Assembly (NCBI RefSeq): GCF_021538615.1
Contig: NZ_JAJHIZ010000003.1
Location: 3,472,001-3,536,000 of the forward strand
Reading direction: 5' to 3'
Length of the DNA stretch: 64,000 nucleotides
From: Niabella agricola
GTDB taxonomy: Bacteria > Bacteroidota > Bacteroidia > Chitinophagales > Chitinophagaceae
Positions within the stretch are counted from its first letter, which is position 1. Every line of letters begins with the position of its first letter. Shown here in pieces: positions 7,838 to 16,261 of the stretch. Position numbers and translations under genes: made by a program. The notes beneath the pieces were generated by a model. It worked only from the letters and a program-made list of their open reading frames with translations, did not search any database and was not told where the DNA came from.

Positions 7838-9529
7838 TTAATGAACGGGCGTTGTTACTGCTGCTGCGGTATCAGCGTCTGCCTGCCAGTCATTTGTGAA
7901 TTCTTTTTTGGGTGCAGCCAGGTACATTTGATCGATATACTTATTCAGCTGTTTTAAGGCATTGGTATTTCCGTCTGCCAGGTTGATCTCTACTTTGCTG
8001 AAGGCTTCACCGCCCTTAACATCGGAATACATGGTGATCGTTTTCCAGAAATTAGCGGAAACTTCCAGGTTCTTTTTATAGGTGCTGTCCTTTTTGCTAT
8101 TGGCCAAGATGGTGGTGAAAATTTTCTGCAAGTTCACATATCCGCCCATGTTATGACCAGTAAATGGTTGGGCATAGGCGGGTTTTTTGCCACCGGAAAG
8201 AAATGCATCTACTTCCGCATCAGAGCCGCCAAGAGCAAACCATTTGTCCGTAAGCCTGTTCTTGATGCGCTCCAGGGCGCTATCCTTCACCGGCATTTCT
8301 TTGTCTATTGTTTTCCGGAACGCGTCGATCAGTTTTTGAAAACTGGATTTATCACCTACAGACGACCCGAATACAAAATCAAATTTGGTATCATCTTTTT
8401 CATAAGGAATGGTTTCACCATTATCCAGCGTAACAGCAGCGGGTTTTCCGGTTACGGTTACGTCTGTTAACGCAAATGATTGCGTGCCTCCGTTCGCCTT
8501 AGTAAAATCGTCTATAGTGATGCCGAGCTGGGCCAGCCCGGCATTGGCAATACCGTCGAACCCTAAAAGTTTAATCAGGTCTTTGATATAGGACGGAGCG
8601 TAGCTCATGCTAAACGCAGCAAGAACATCCTGCTCGGGAAGATGGCTGATGGTTTCATCTGTAATGGTACTGCCCGTATTTTTCTTTAACAGGTCGGTCA
8701 TTTCCTTGCCATAGAAATTCTTTACATTGGCGGTGATTTTACCATTGTCAAAATTGGCCTTGCCTGCGGTAATAGCGCCGTCCAGCAATGCATTGAATTT
8801 CATCATGGCCATAATGCCGCCGGCTAATCCATTGTAAAGATTGCCACTGTTCACCCAGAAATGCATATCGGCTTTGTCGCCGATCAGGTCTGCAAAACGC
8901 TTGTCGCTATCCAGCAGCTTGCTGCCTTTTAACTGGAAGGTGTTTTTGGCAAGCAGCTTCAGGCTGTCCAGCGGATATTTTTCAACGCTCTGGCCAAAGC
9001 TGCCACGGTTGCCGGGAAACCCTTTGCTAACACCAGAGGCATCGATAACGGCAATGAACAATTTATCATTAAAGTAAACCACGGCATTGTCATTATCCGG
9101 TGATTTTACAAAGCTGTATTCCCCGTCTTTTTCAATCTTTATATTTCCTTTGCCCCCTTCTTCTATTACTTTGGAAAATTTGGCAGCGTCTTTAAGGGAG
9201 CCTTCAAATGCCACATATCCGTTGCTGCCAGTGCGTTTTAAAAAGAACACCAGGCTGCCTTTGGGATCGAGGCCGGAAGTTTCCGGATCGTTCAGCAGTT
9301 GTTTGCCCAGAGAGTCCGTTGTCTGATTCAGGGCCTCTGTAAACCAGGAGGTCTGCTTGATTTCTGCCCAGGTCAGCTTGGAGGAAAGAGAGGCCAGGTC
9401 TACATGAAGGACCATTGCTGCATCGTCCGGGATCAGCAATCCGGTTTTGCCTCCTTTGTTACAGGCAGTAAAAATAAGCGCAAGGCAAAAGCCCAAAATG
9501 AGCAAGCCCTTGTTTTTCACGTTTGTCAT
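7838..9529 (-). CDS. DUF4836 family lipoprotein
   Basis: A 563-aa exported protein with a hydrophobic signal (about residues 8-21) ending in the lipobox FTAC (Cys23). The early IPDDAAMVLHVDLASLSSK stretch followed by repeated alpha/beta units with 'FVFGSSVGDKSSFQKLIDA' matches the Bacteroidota DUF4836 family, whose function is not known. Length is normal for the family. The gene starts 68 bases downstream of hisS on the same strand. There is no evidence for a partner. The C-terminal tail is Ala/Thr-rich and low-complexity. Confidence 0.75.
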   Translation of the reverse strand: MTNVKNKGLLILGFCLALIFTACNKGGKTGLLIPDDAAMVLHVDLASLSSKLTWAEIKQTSWFTEALNQTTDSLGKQLLNDPETSGLDPKGSLVFFLKRTGSNGYVAFEGSLKDAAKFSKVIEEGGKGNIKIEKDGEYSFVKSPDNDNAVVYFNDKLFIAVIDASGVSKGFPGNRGSFGQSVEKYPLDSLKLLAKNTFQLKGSKLLDSDKRFADLIGDKADMHFWVNSGNLYNGLAGGIMAMMKFNALLDGAITAGKANFDNGKITANVKNFYGKEMTDLLKKNTGSTITDETISHLPEQDVLAAFSMSYAPSYIKDLIKLLGFDGIANAGLAQLGITIDDFTKANGGTQSFALTDVTVTGKPAAVTLDNGETIPYEKDDTKFDFVFGSSVGDKSSFQKLIDAFRKTIDKEMPVKDSALERIKNRLTDKWFALGGSDAEVDAFLSGGKKPAYAQPFTGHNMGGYVNLQKIFTTILANSKKDSTYKKNLEVSANFWKTITMYSDVKGGEAFSKVEINLADGNTNALKQLNKYIDQMYLAAPKKEFTNDWQADADTAAAVTTPVH

Positions 9530-9597
9530 GTTATATTGGTTTTTTGTTTGTGTTTTAAATCCGAACCGGCAGCCGTTCTGCGTTCACTATTGCCTAT

Positions 9598-10977
9598 TCA
9601 TGCTTTTTCATCAAAATTATAATTCCTTAAACCGGCAAAGGTCACCTGTTCCTGAACACCGGATCGCAAATTTTTTATTATGATGGTTTCTGCTTCCAGC
9701 TCCTGACTGCCCAAAATGGCCACATAGGGGATACCTTTTTTTTCCGCGTACTTAAACTGTTTGTCAAACTTTACGGTTTCGTAAAACAGCTCGCAAGCGA
9801 TGCCTTCTGAGCGGAGTCCCTGCATGAGTTCGTACGCTTTTGTTGCTTCTGCAGTGCCTAAGTTAAAGAACAACATCCGGGTGCCGCTATACACATCGGC
9901 GGGAAACAGGTTTAACTCGGTAAGTACATCATAAATACGGTCGACTCCAAAGGAAATACCTACACCAGGTACATTGGGCACGCCAAACAGGCCGGTAAGG
10001 TCATCATAACGCCCGCCGCCGCCAATGCTGCCGATTTTTACGCCTGTGGCCTTTACTTCAAAAATGGTTCCGGTATAATAATTGAGCCCCCGGGCAAGGG
10101 TAACGTCAAGCACTAACGTAGAATTTTGAGTTTTGAATTCAGAATTTAGAAGGATGTATTCAAGTTCCTGAATGCCTTCCCGGCCGGTGGGATTATCTGT
10201 AAAGATCGATTTCAGACGAGCCAGTTTTTGTTCGTTGGTGCCATTGATTTCAAGAAAATCCTGGATGAGGTTGACCTGTTTCTCTGAAAGTCCCCGTTCT
10301 GCCAGCTCTTCCTTTACCTTATCGATACCGATCTTATCCAGCTTGTCGATGGCAATGGCGATGTCGATCATTTTTTCAGCACCTCCGCATTGTACTGCCA
10401 GCGCGGTAAGGATCTTGCGGTTGTTGATCCGGATTTCTACCGGAAGCCCCAGTTTTTGGAAAACAGCGGCATACATAGCAGCCAGCTCCAGTTCATTGAT
10501 GAGGGAGCGGCTACCCACTATATCCGCATCACATTGATAAAATTCGCGGTAGCGACCTTTTTGCGGCCGATCTGCCCTCCATACCGGTTGTAGCTGATAG
10601 CGTTTAAACGGCAGCGTGAGTTGATTATAATTCATGGCTACATAACGGGCAAAAGGAATGGTAAGGTCATAGCGCAGCGCCCGCTCGGTAATATCCTTGC
10701 TGGATCGGCCTTCCATCACTTGCTCAAAACCTGCTTTTATCTTATCGGCCTTCTCCGCATTGTTCAAGCCGTTGTTGAGAATCTTAAAGATCAGTTTATC
10801 GCCTTCCTCTCCATATTTACCCATCAGGGTTTCCAGGTTTTCCATGGCGGGAGTTTCCAGCGGCTGAAAACCATACAATTCAAAAACTGCTTTTATGGTA
10901 GTAAAAATATAATTGCGTTTGCGCACCGTTGCGGCATCAAAATCTCTGGTTCCTTGTGGCAGGGATGGTTTGCTCAC
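9598..10977 (-). CDS. hisS: Histidyl-tRNA synthetase
   Basis: Class II aminoacyl-tRNA synthetase charging tRNA-His (459 aa, cytoplasmic). Visible motifs are the N-terminal LPQGTRDF, motif 2 'RYDLTIPFARYVA' with FKRYQLQPVWRADRPQKGR, the HisA-type LARGLNYYTGTIFEV, and motif 3 GGGGRYDDL with VGISFGVDR. The anticodon-binding domain follows at about residue 365. Between the insertion domain and LARGLNYYTG it carries an odd NSEFKTQNST peptide encoded by a repeat-like AT-rich stretch (see the separate entry). It lies 19 bases downstream of the phosphatase gene and is probably co-transcribed with it. Confidence 0.97.
   Translation of the reverse strand: MSKPSLPQGTRDFDAATVRKRNYIFTTIKAVFELYGFQPLETPAMENLETLMGKYGEEGDKLIFKILNNGLNNAEKADKIKAGFEQVMEGRSSKDITERALRYDLTIPFARYVAMNYNQLTLPFKRYQLQPVWRADRPQKGRYREFYQCDADIVGSRSLINELELAAMYAAVFQKLGLPVEIRINNRKILTALAVQCGGAEKMIDIAIAIDKLDKIGIDKVKEELAERGLSEKQVNLIQDFLEINGTNEQKLARLKSIFTDNPTGREGIQELEYILLNSEFKTQNSTLVLDVTLARGLNYYTGTIFEVKATGVKIGSIGGGGRYDDLTGLFGVPNVPGVGISFGVDRIYDVLTELNLFPADVYSGTRMLFFNLGTAEATKAYELMQGLRSEGIACELFYETVKFDKQFKYAEKKGIPYVAILGSQELEAETIIIKNLRSGVQEQVTFAGLRNYNFDEKA
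10119..10148. repeat. Repeat-like AT-rich insert inside hisS
   Basis: This stretch, made of GAATTTTGAG, TTTTGAATTC and AGAATTT units, is unlike the surrounding GC-balanced codons and encodes the NSEFKTQNST peptide in a surface-loop position. Such 'AATTC-AAAACTC-AAAATTC' strings are common as dispersed repeats in Bacteroidota intergenic DNA (from general knowledge; not searched here). Confidence 0.5.
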
Positions 10978-10996
10978 TCTTGAAAATTGAATGTTG

Positions 10997-11467
10997 TTAT
11001 TTGAAATTTGTTATCTGGTATTTATCGATGATGGCGTCGCTGGCTCTATCCAGCATTTCATATACTTCATGGTACCCCGGTTCGGTACCGTACCAGGGAT
11101 CGGGAACGTCTTTGTTCCTGCCCGGCTCGATTTCATTCATAATGAGTATTACTTTTGAGGGATCGAACCGGTTCCCGGCGATGTATTTGATTTCATCAAT
11201 CACATCTTCGGCCATGGCATATATGATGTCGAACCGTTCAAAGTCCTCTGGTACAAAATCCCGGGCCCGTTGGCAGGAAATGTCAATTCCGTGCAAGGAG
11301 GCTACTTTCTGCGACAGGCGGTGCGGTGTTTCTCCGGTATGGTAACCGTTGGTTCCGGCGCTGTCAACCTGCCAATCCAGTCCCCGTTCCGCAGCTTTTT
11401 TCTGTAAAATCCCCTCTGCCAGCGGGCTTCTGCAAATATTGCCCAGGCACACCATTAAAATCTTCAT
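10997..11467 (-). CDS. Low-molecular-weight protein tyrosine phosphatase
   Basis: A 156-aa phosphatase of the LMW-PTP family, which removes phosphate from tyrosine (and in some relatives arginine) in proteins. The active-site loop CLGNICR (Cys7 to Arg13, CX5R) follows MKILMV, and the general acid sits in PDPWYG near the C-terminus. The ATG at 11467 is chosen over the longer frame from 11500 because a full promoter (-33 and -7) occupies 11472-11501. The usual bacterial setting is next to a tyrosine kinase of capsule export; here the neighbours are hisS and rlmN, so the target is unknown. Confidence 0.93.
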   Translation of the reverse strand: MKILMVCLGNICRSPLAEGILQKKAAERGLDWQVDSAGTNGYHTGETPHRLSQKVASLHGIDISCQRARDFVPEDFERFDIIYAMAEDVIDEIKYIAGNRFDPSKVILIMNEIEPGRNKDVPDPWYGTEPGYHEVYEMLDRASDAIIDKYQITNFK

Positions 11468-11471
11468 GCCG

Positions 11472-11501
11472 CAAAGATAATCAGGTTCGGGGTTAAGCAA
11501 A
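11472..11501 (-). promoter_or_regulatory. Promoter of the phosphatase gene, predicted leaderless
   Basis: On the minus strand TTTG (11498-11501), an 18-base spacer, then TATCTTTG (11479-11472): an ideal Bacteroidota promoter. Only four bases (CGGC) separate the -7 box from the ATG, so transcription should begin at or next to the start codon. Confidence 0.75.
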
Positions 11502-11529
11502 GCGCGTGTTTGCTCAACTTTAAATCATA

Positions 11530-11544
11530 AAACCTGAAACCTGG
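11530..11544. repeat. Copy of a dispersed 15-mer
   Basis: This 15-mer, AAACCTGAAACCTGG, is the exact reverse complement of 39218-39232 in the hairpin after proS. It lies directly upstream of the rlmN -7 box, where the -33 region should be. Confidence 0.6.
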
Positions 11545-11546
11545 CG

Positions 11547-11554
11547 TATCTTTG
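11547..11554 (+). promoter_or_regulatory. -7 box of rlmN, predicted leaderless
   Basis: TATCTTTG matches TAnnTTTG exactly and is followed by CCGG and then the ATG at 11559, the same four-base spacing as the divergent phosphatase promoter. No TTTG is found at the expected -33 position. Confidence 0.65.
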
Positions 11555-11558
11555 CCGG

Positions 11559-12605
11559 ATGAACGCAAAGCAGCAAAATATCCGTACGCTCAGTCTTACA
11601 GAACTGGAAGATTATTTTTTGTCTATCGGGGAGAAGAAATTCCGGGCCCGGCAGGTATATGACTGGCTGTGGCTGAAGCCGGTACAAAGTTTTGAGGCCA
11701 TGAGCAATATCAGCAAAGAGCTGCGGCAGAAGCTGCAACACACATTCCAGTTTCCCGCCCTGGGCATCGACATGACGCAACATTCTGAGGACGGCACCAT
11801 AAAAACCCGCTTTAAAACCGTGGAGGGGCACCTTACAGAGGGTGTGCTGATTCCCACCGATGAACGCAAGACCGCCTGTGTGAGTTCCCAGATCGGTTGC
11901 AGTTTAAGCTGTAAGTTTTGTGCCACGGGGTACATCGAACGGAAACGGAACCTGAGTTTTGACGAAATCTTTGACGAAGTAGCCCTGATCAACCAGCAGT
12001 CGCTGGAGGTGTATGATAAAAAACTCACCAACATTGTATTTATGGGCATGGGGGAGCCGTTGCTGAATTATCGCAATGTGTTGAAAGCAATAGAAAAGAT
12101 CACTTCTCCGGAGGCGTTGGGTATGAGCCCCAGGAGGATCACGGTTTCCACGGCCGGTGTTGCCAAACAGATCCGGCAGCTGGGCGATGACCAGGTGAAG
12201 TTTAAGCTGGCCCTGTCGCTGCATGCAGCCAATGATAAAAAACGGCATGAGATCATGCCCATCAACGACAGCAATAATATCCAGTCGCTGATCGAAGCGC
12301 TGAATTATTTTTATAAACAAACCAAGAACGAAATTACCTTCGAATACATCCTGTTTAATAATTTTAATGATTCCCTGGAAGATGCGGATGAGCTGATCAA
12401 AATCTACCGCCAGGTCCCCGCAGACCTGGTCAACCTGATCGAATACAACCCCATTGCTTTTGCGAAATTTACCAAACCTTCCGAAGAAAAGGTGGATGCA
12501 TTTATGCATTACCTCGAAAAGAACAAGGTGAACGCCCGCTTGCGGCGCAGCCGGGGTAAGGATATTGATGCCGCCTGCGGACAACTGGCCAATAAAGGGA
12601 AGTAA
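11559..12605 (+). CDS. rlmN: 23S rRNA A2503 / tRNA A37 C2-methyltransferase
   Basis: Radical SAM enzyme that methylates C2 of A2503 in 23S rRNA, and in E. coli also A37 of some tRNAs, tuning decoding accuracy. The 348-aa protein has the radical-SAM cluster motif CSLSCKFC (Cys114, Cys118, Cys121), the preceding Cys107 (TACVSS) and the C-terminal Cys340 (AACGQL) that correspond to the two catalytic cysteines of RlmN. GMGEPLLNY is the SAM-binding segment. Full length and intact. It stands alone on the plus strand, divergent from the phosphatase-hisS pair and convergent with the aminotransferase gene. Confidence 0.97.
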   Translation: MNAKQQNIRTLSLTELEDYFLSIGEKKFRARQVYDWLWLKPVQSFEAMSNISKELRQKLQHTFQFPALGIDMTQHSEDGTIKTRFKTVEGHLTEGVLIPTDERKTACVSSQIGCSLSCKFCATGYIERKRNLSFDEIFDEVALINQQSLEVYDKKLTNIVFMGMGEPLLNYRNVLKAIEKITSPEALGMSPRRITVSTAGVAKQIRQLGDDQVKFKLALSLHAANDKKRHEIMPINDSNNIQSLIEALNYFYKQTKNEITFEYILFNNFNDSLEDADELIKIYRQVPADLVNLIEYNPIAFAKFTKPSEEKVDAFMHYLEKNKVNARLRRSRGKDIDAACGQLANKGK

Positions 12606-12686
12606 ACAATGTTTATAATACGGGGGCTCCATGCGTAAGAGAGCACTCTCATCAGCTGCAATCAACAGATAGAGGCTTAAGCGTGG

Positions 12687-13520
12687 TTATGTTCCGTATC
12701 CGGGCTCCTGCAACCGGATAAACTGCTCCAGTAACTGCCGGGTAAACGGACCTGCTTTACCGTTTCCCACCCGGATGCCGTCAATTTCTGTCACCGGCAA
12801 AATGCGTTTGGTAGTGCTGGTCATAAACACTTCTGCCGCATTCTTTAGCTCACGAACAGAGATGTCACGGGTTTCCACGGGCAGCAGCGCTCCGGCAAAT
12901 TCCAGTATTTTTTTCCGGGTGATGCCGGCTAACACATGATGCGCCGGAGTGGCCAGGGTTCTTTCGGGCGTTATTATAAAGATATTGGCCCGGGGGAACT
13001 CCGAAATAATATCATTGTGCACATACAATACATCATCCAATCCTTTTTCCTGTAACTGTTTTTGCAGCCAGATTCCCATCAGGTAATTAATGGATTTCAC
13101 GGCTGGCAGGTCTCTTTGATAAGGATGGGTCATAATGCGGATGCCGGCTTCAAACCTTGCCGCATCAGGTAACTGGATCGCTTGCTGTTGCAGTATAAAG
13201 TTGCCCTGTACCGGCGTATAACTGTCGGGCGAGTAACCACCTGTGGCGATCATGCGGATACCACTCTGGGGCAGGTTGTTTTTTTGGATCAGTTCAAAAA
13301 TGATTTCAGCAACCCGGGATCGGGTATAGGGAATCGTAATAAAAAGTGCTGCTGCAGAATGAAAGAACCGGTCCAGGTAATCGTCCAGAAAAAGCGGTAC
13401 ATTGTTATTGGTTCTGAAAAAATCAAAAACAGCATAACCCCGCTGAATTGCGAGGTCGCCTGTTTGAAGTGTGGCTTTGCCCTCCTCCGCAAACGTATCA
13501 TTTACAAATGTCCATGTCAT
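12687..13520 (-). CDS. PLP-dependent class IV aminotransferase
   Basis: A 277-aa fold-type IV PLP enzyme of the group that includes D-amino-acid aminotransferase, branched-chain aminotransferase and aminodeoxychorismate lyase. The Schiff-base Lys is probably in VKSINYLMG, and the phosphate-binding 'EFPRANIFII' with 'LAGITRKKILE' is typical. The exact substrate cannot be read: it lacks an obvious signature that separates PabC from D-amino-acid transaminase. The start ATG overlaps the stop of the upstream P1 peptidase gene by four bases, so the two are translationally coupled. That partner favours a role in amino-acid turnover (inference). Confidence 0.85.
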   Translation of the reverse strand: MTWTFVNDTFAEEGKATLQTGDLAIQRGYAVFDFFRTNNNVPLFLDDYLDRFFHSAAALFITIPYTRSRVAEIIFELIQKNNLPQSGIRMIATGGYSPDSYTPVQGNFILQQQAIQLPDAARFEAGIRIMTHPYQRDLPAVKSINYLMGIWLQKQLQEKGLDDVLYVHNDIISEFPRANIFIITPERTLATPAHHVLAGITRKKILEFAGALLPVETRDISVRELKNAAEVFMTSTTKRILPVTEIDGIRVGNGKAGPFTRQLLEQFIRLQEPGYGT

Positions 13521-14656
13521 GGCTGGTATCGGTTGTATTTTTTTAATATTGAAATAACGGCTTCCTTTGGCAGCGCTTCTGCAGTATGACCATCATTTCC
13601 GGTCATGGTTTCTGCTGCAAAAAGACTATTGATAATGGCTTCTTCTGTTGCCTCAATGGCCGCCAGGAACAGGGGAGATAAGTCGTCGTTAAAAACGGTT
13701 TTTGTAATATGTAAAGGCTGTTTGGTAATATGTGGAACGCGTACCCCGGTATTAGTGGAAAAGGCAATCACATAGTCGCCGCTGCCATTGCTGGCAATGC
13801 CTCCGGTTTTGGCCAGCCCCATAAAAGCCCGCTTGGCCAGCCGCTCCAGGTTGCGGGCATCTAGTGGAGCATCGGTAGCTACCACAATCATACAGCTTCC
13901 GTCAACCGGGTTATTTAGCTGATCCTTTAAGAAGTATTTACCCAGCTCTTTACCAACGGGCACCCCGGCAATTTCCAGTACTCCTCCAAAATTGGTTTGT
14001 ACCAGCACCCCAACCGTGTAGCCCCCCGATGCCCGGGGCAGTACTCTGGAGGCCGTACCAATACCTCCCTTAAATCCAAAACAAACAGTGCCGGTGCCGG
14101 CTCCGATATTTCCCTGTGCTACTTTCCCCGAGGTTGCGTTTTGAATGGCCTCAAGGATATCTTTTTCTGTAACATGACGGCCCCGGATATCATTCAGGTA
14201 TCCATCGTTGGTTTCTCCTACCACCACGTTTACACTTTGTACCTGCTGGTTTTCTTTTTGAGCCAGTGTATAGCTGATGCCGGCATTGATTCCTGCAGCC
14301 ACATTAAGCGTATTTGTAAGTACCACCGGGCTTTCGAGGGTACCTAGTTCCTGAACCTGCGTTATGCCTGCAAGCTTACCAAACCCGTTGCCCACATAAA
14401 TGGCAGCAGGCACTTTTTCCTGGAAAAGGTTTCCGCCATGTGGTAATATTACGGTAGCTCCGGTTCTTATGGAGTTGCCGCTGATCAGCGTTTTATGGCC
14501 TACGGTCACGCCCGCTACATCTGTAATGGCATTATACCTCCCCCGGGGTAACACGCCAGTCTTAACCGGACTGGCAGATAAAGTTTGTGCTGAAACGCCG
14601 GTGGTACATACAATGCTAATCAAAATAAGCATATGAAAAAAACACTGCTGCTTCAT
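13517..14656 (-). CDS. Exported P1 family (DmpA-type) aminopeptidase
   Basis: A 379-aa peptidase S58 / DmpA family protein with an N-terminal signal (MLILISIVCTTGVSAQ, about residues 9-24), so probably periplasmic. These are self-cleaving Ntn-type hydrolases that release N-terminal residues, including D-amino acids in DmpA. Family blocks are NAITDVAGVTVGH near residue 43, NTLNVAAGINAG, and the likely autocleavage site in ASNGSGDY (Gly-Ser) around residue 290. Together with the overlapping class IV aminotransferase it could form a small D-amino-acid or peptide salvage unit (inference). Full length, ATG start. Confidence 0.88.
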   Translation of the reverse strand: MKQQCFFHMLILISIVCTTGVSAQTLSASPVKTGVLPRGRYNAITDVAGVTVGHKTLISGNSIRTGATVILPHGGNLFQEKVPAAIYVGNGFGKLAGITQVQELGTLESPVVLTNTLNVAAGINAGISYTLAQKENQQVQSVNVVVGETNDGYLNDIRGRHVTEKDILEAIQNATSGKVAQGNIGAGTGTVCFGFKGGIGTASRVLPRASGGYTVGVLVQTNFGGVLEIAGVPVGKELGKYFLKDQLNNPVDGSCMIVVATDAPLDARNLERLAKRAFMGLAKTGGIASNGSGDYVIAFSTNTGVRVPHITKQPLHITKTVFNDDLSPLFLAAIEATEEAIINSLFAAETMTGNDGHTAEALPKEAVISILKKYNRYQP

Positions 14657-14732
14657 AAGGGCTAAATATAGACAATATCCTGATGCGCTGTTTTAAATTG
14701 TACCCATATCCCTTTTACCGGGAGGGGCATAC

Positions 14733-14758
14733 AAAAAACCGGTCCAGTAACTGGCCGG
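14733..14758 (-). terminator. Terminator of the DUF5362 gene
   Basis: CCGG-T-CCAG (14739-14747) pairs with CTGGCCGG (14751-14758) with a single bulge and a TAA loop. On the minus strand it is followed by TTTTTT. Confidence 0.65.
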
Positions 14759-14780
14759 CAAAAAATCAGCTCCGGAAAAC

Positions 14781-15251
14781 TCAGAACCGGGAGGTGGCTG
14801 CCCCCATTCCAAAAGCCAGGAAGGCGATGATATAAAAACCAATAACAACGATGGTGAGGATTCCCGTAAACCGGAAAAAGCTTTTCAGGTAACGCAGGCC
14901 CTCGTTAAGGTCGTTGATGTTTTCCGTCTGAATCCCTTTCCGGGCGGTACTTCCGAACTTATACAAATAAAAGGAAGGGAAAAAATAAAGCACGGCCATA
15001 ACGATGTAGATAAATCCCATAAGGGCGCCGGAGAGGGGCATACCGCTGGCCTGCATCATTGAGGAACCTGCCATTAGTACAACGAGACCTGCAATAACAA
15101 TAAAGAAAAGTGCGATAAATCCTATAATGCCCAGAAACCGGGCCCATTTTGAAGCTTCATCAATATAAGCTTTACCCTGGTCGTTTATTTCAAGATTTCT
15201 GAAAAGTTGGCCTTCTTCCCGCTGTTGTGGTGGTTGGTTTAAATCTTCCAT
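14781..15251 (-). CDS. DUF5362-like membrane protein
   Basis: A 156-aa inner-membrane protein. It has a polar N-terminus rich in Gln and Glu, then three or four hydrophobic segments: about residues 40-62, 75-97 and 127-150. It resembles the Bacteroidota DUF5362 family of unknown function; the LNEGLRYLKSFFRFTG segment before the last helix fits. The ATG at 15251 is preferred over the longer frame from 15365, whose first 38 residues are not family-like. It stands alone between terminators, so no partner is suggested. Confidence 0.7.
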   Translation of the reverse strand: MEDLNQPPQQREEGQLFRNLEINDQGKAYIDEASKWARFLGIIGFIALFFIVIAGLVVLMAGSSMMQASGMPLSGALMGFIYIVMAVLYFFPSFYLYKFGSTARKGIQTENINDLNEGLRYLKSFFRFTGILTIVVIGFYIIAFLAFGMGAATSRF

Positions 15252-15463
15252 ATTGTCTGGTTTTTGTGTTACGTTCGTAATCGCAAGAAAAATTTCAACT
15301 GCCGGAAACCGGAACCGACCGGCAGCAGTGCAGCCTTGTAGCAAAGCATGAATCAATCCGAGCAAACAAACCAGACCGCTGAAACCTTAAAATCACCCGC
15401 TCCGCTGCAGTAGCAGTAGCCACGAGCCAGGAAGCAGAAAGGTAAAGTGGCTGGGAGCAACCC

Positions 15464-15658
15464 TTATTTTTTGTCGTTCTCCTCGGTGGGAGGCTCCACA
15501 TGTCCTTTTTTGTCTCCGATTTTATCAATGGTCTCTTTTCCTCGCTGCAGCAGAGACGACACCGGACCTTCCATGTCTTCCTGAGGATCCCCCTCATGTT
15601 TAGGATGCTCTTTTAAATCCTCTTTTTTGTTTTCGTTATGTTGTTCTTGCGGACTCAT
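15464..15658 (-). CDS. Small highly charged hydrophilic protein
   Basis: This 64-aa protein is almost entirely Glu, Lys, Asp, His, Pro and Gln, with no hydrophobic core and one short amphipathic stretch (VSSLLQRGKETIDKIG). It is probably disordered. A purine-rich AAAGGAA sits nine bases before the ATG and the frame has credible codon use, so I think it is real. An overlapping 100-residue frame looks like a shadow. I do not recognise the family; small charged proteins like this are often stress-induced, but nothing here proves it. Confidence 0.5.
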   Translation of the reverse strand: MSPQEQHNENKKEDLKEHPKHEGDPQEDMEGPVSSLLQRGKETIDKIGDKKGHVEPPTEENDKK

Positions 15659-15816
15659 AATCGTTCCTTTTGAAGGATTATTTTACTTATACAAGTTACC
15701 AAAAAATGGCGATATAATTCCCGAAAAGCAAAGAAGCCGTCTAAAAGATCATTGGTTACCATGCTGAATCCCTTAAAATTTAGCTACCTTTAACTTTTAA
15801 TATAGATTTCAGATCA

Positions 15817-16164
15817 ATGAATTTTTTGCTAAAAGTGCTTATTACCGGGCTCATTGCCTATTTGCTTCCTGCTATATTGCCGGGAGTAAAAGTGGCAGAC
15901 ATCAAAACGGCAGCCTTGTTTGCCCTGGTGCTGGCCTTGTTAAATGCGATTGTAAAGCCGGTATTGGTGATTCTTACGATTCCGGTTACCTTAATAACAC
16001 TCGGACTTTTTTTGCTGGTGATTAATGCCTTTATGGTATTGATCGCAGCCAACTTTTTTAAAGGAGTAGAAGTGAACGGATTTTGGTGGGCCCTGATATT
16101 CAGTATTTTGCTTTCTCTCGGTTCTTCCGTATTATATTCACTGGTCGGCGGAGGTAAAAATTAA
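15817..16164 (+). CDS. Small four-helix membrane protein, 'phage holin IV' superfamily
   Basis: A 115-aa hydrophobic protein with four membrane segments covering nearly its whole length (about residues 4-22, 29-48, 55-78 and 87-108). It matches the PF04020 family, named after a mycobacteriophage holin but found as a chromosomal gene in many bacteria. The pattern LLNAIVKPVLVILTIPVTLITLG is characteristic. There are no phage genes around, so the holin name should not be taken as function. A near-match -7 box (TACCTTTA) lies at 15785-15792, and a hairpin terminator follows the gene. Confidence 0.85.
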   Translation: MNFLLKVLITGLIAYLLPAILPGVKVADIKTAALFALVLALLNAIVKPVLVILTIPVTLITLGLFLLVINAFMVLIAANFFKGVEVNGFWWALIFSILLSLGSSVLYSLVGGGKN

Positions 16165-16226
16165 GATATTTTATTTGGAAAAAATGGATTTGAGCTGTAA
16201 ATTAGCAGCTAGTCAAAACATTAATC

Positions 16227-16261
16227 AAAAGTCCTGATGTGTCTACATCAGGGCTTTTTTT
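16227..16261. terminator. Bidirectional terminator between the holin-like and Fur genes
   Basis: GTCCTGATGT (16231-16240) pairs with ACATCAGGGC (16245-16254), one G-T pair, loop GTCT. T runs lie on the right for the plus strand and on the left (as AAAA) for the minus strand, so both convergent genes can end here. Confidence 0.85.

Noticed and set aside
15295..15597. 100-residue minus-strand frame overlapping the small charged protein
   Set aside because: Cys/Arg-rich composition typical of a shadow; the 64-residue frame has the better start and codons.
15817..16164. Reading the holin-family protein as a prophage sign
   Set aside because: No lysin, structural, integrase or att-like sequence nearby; the family is mostly chromosomal.
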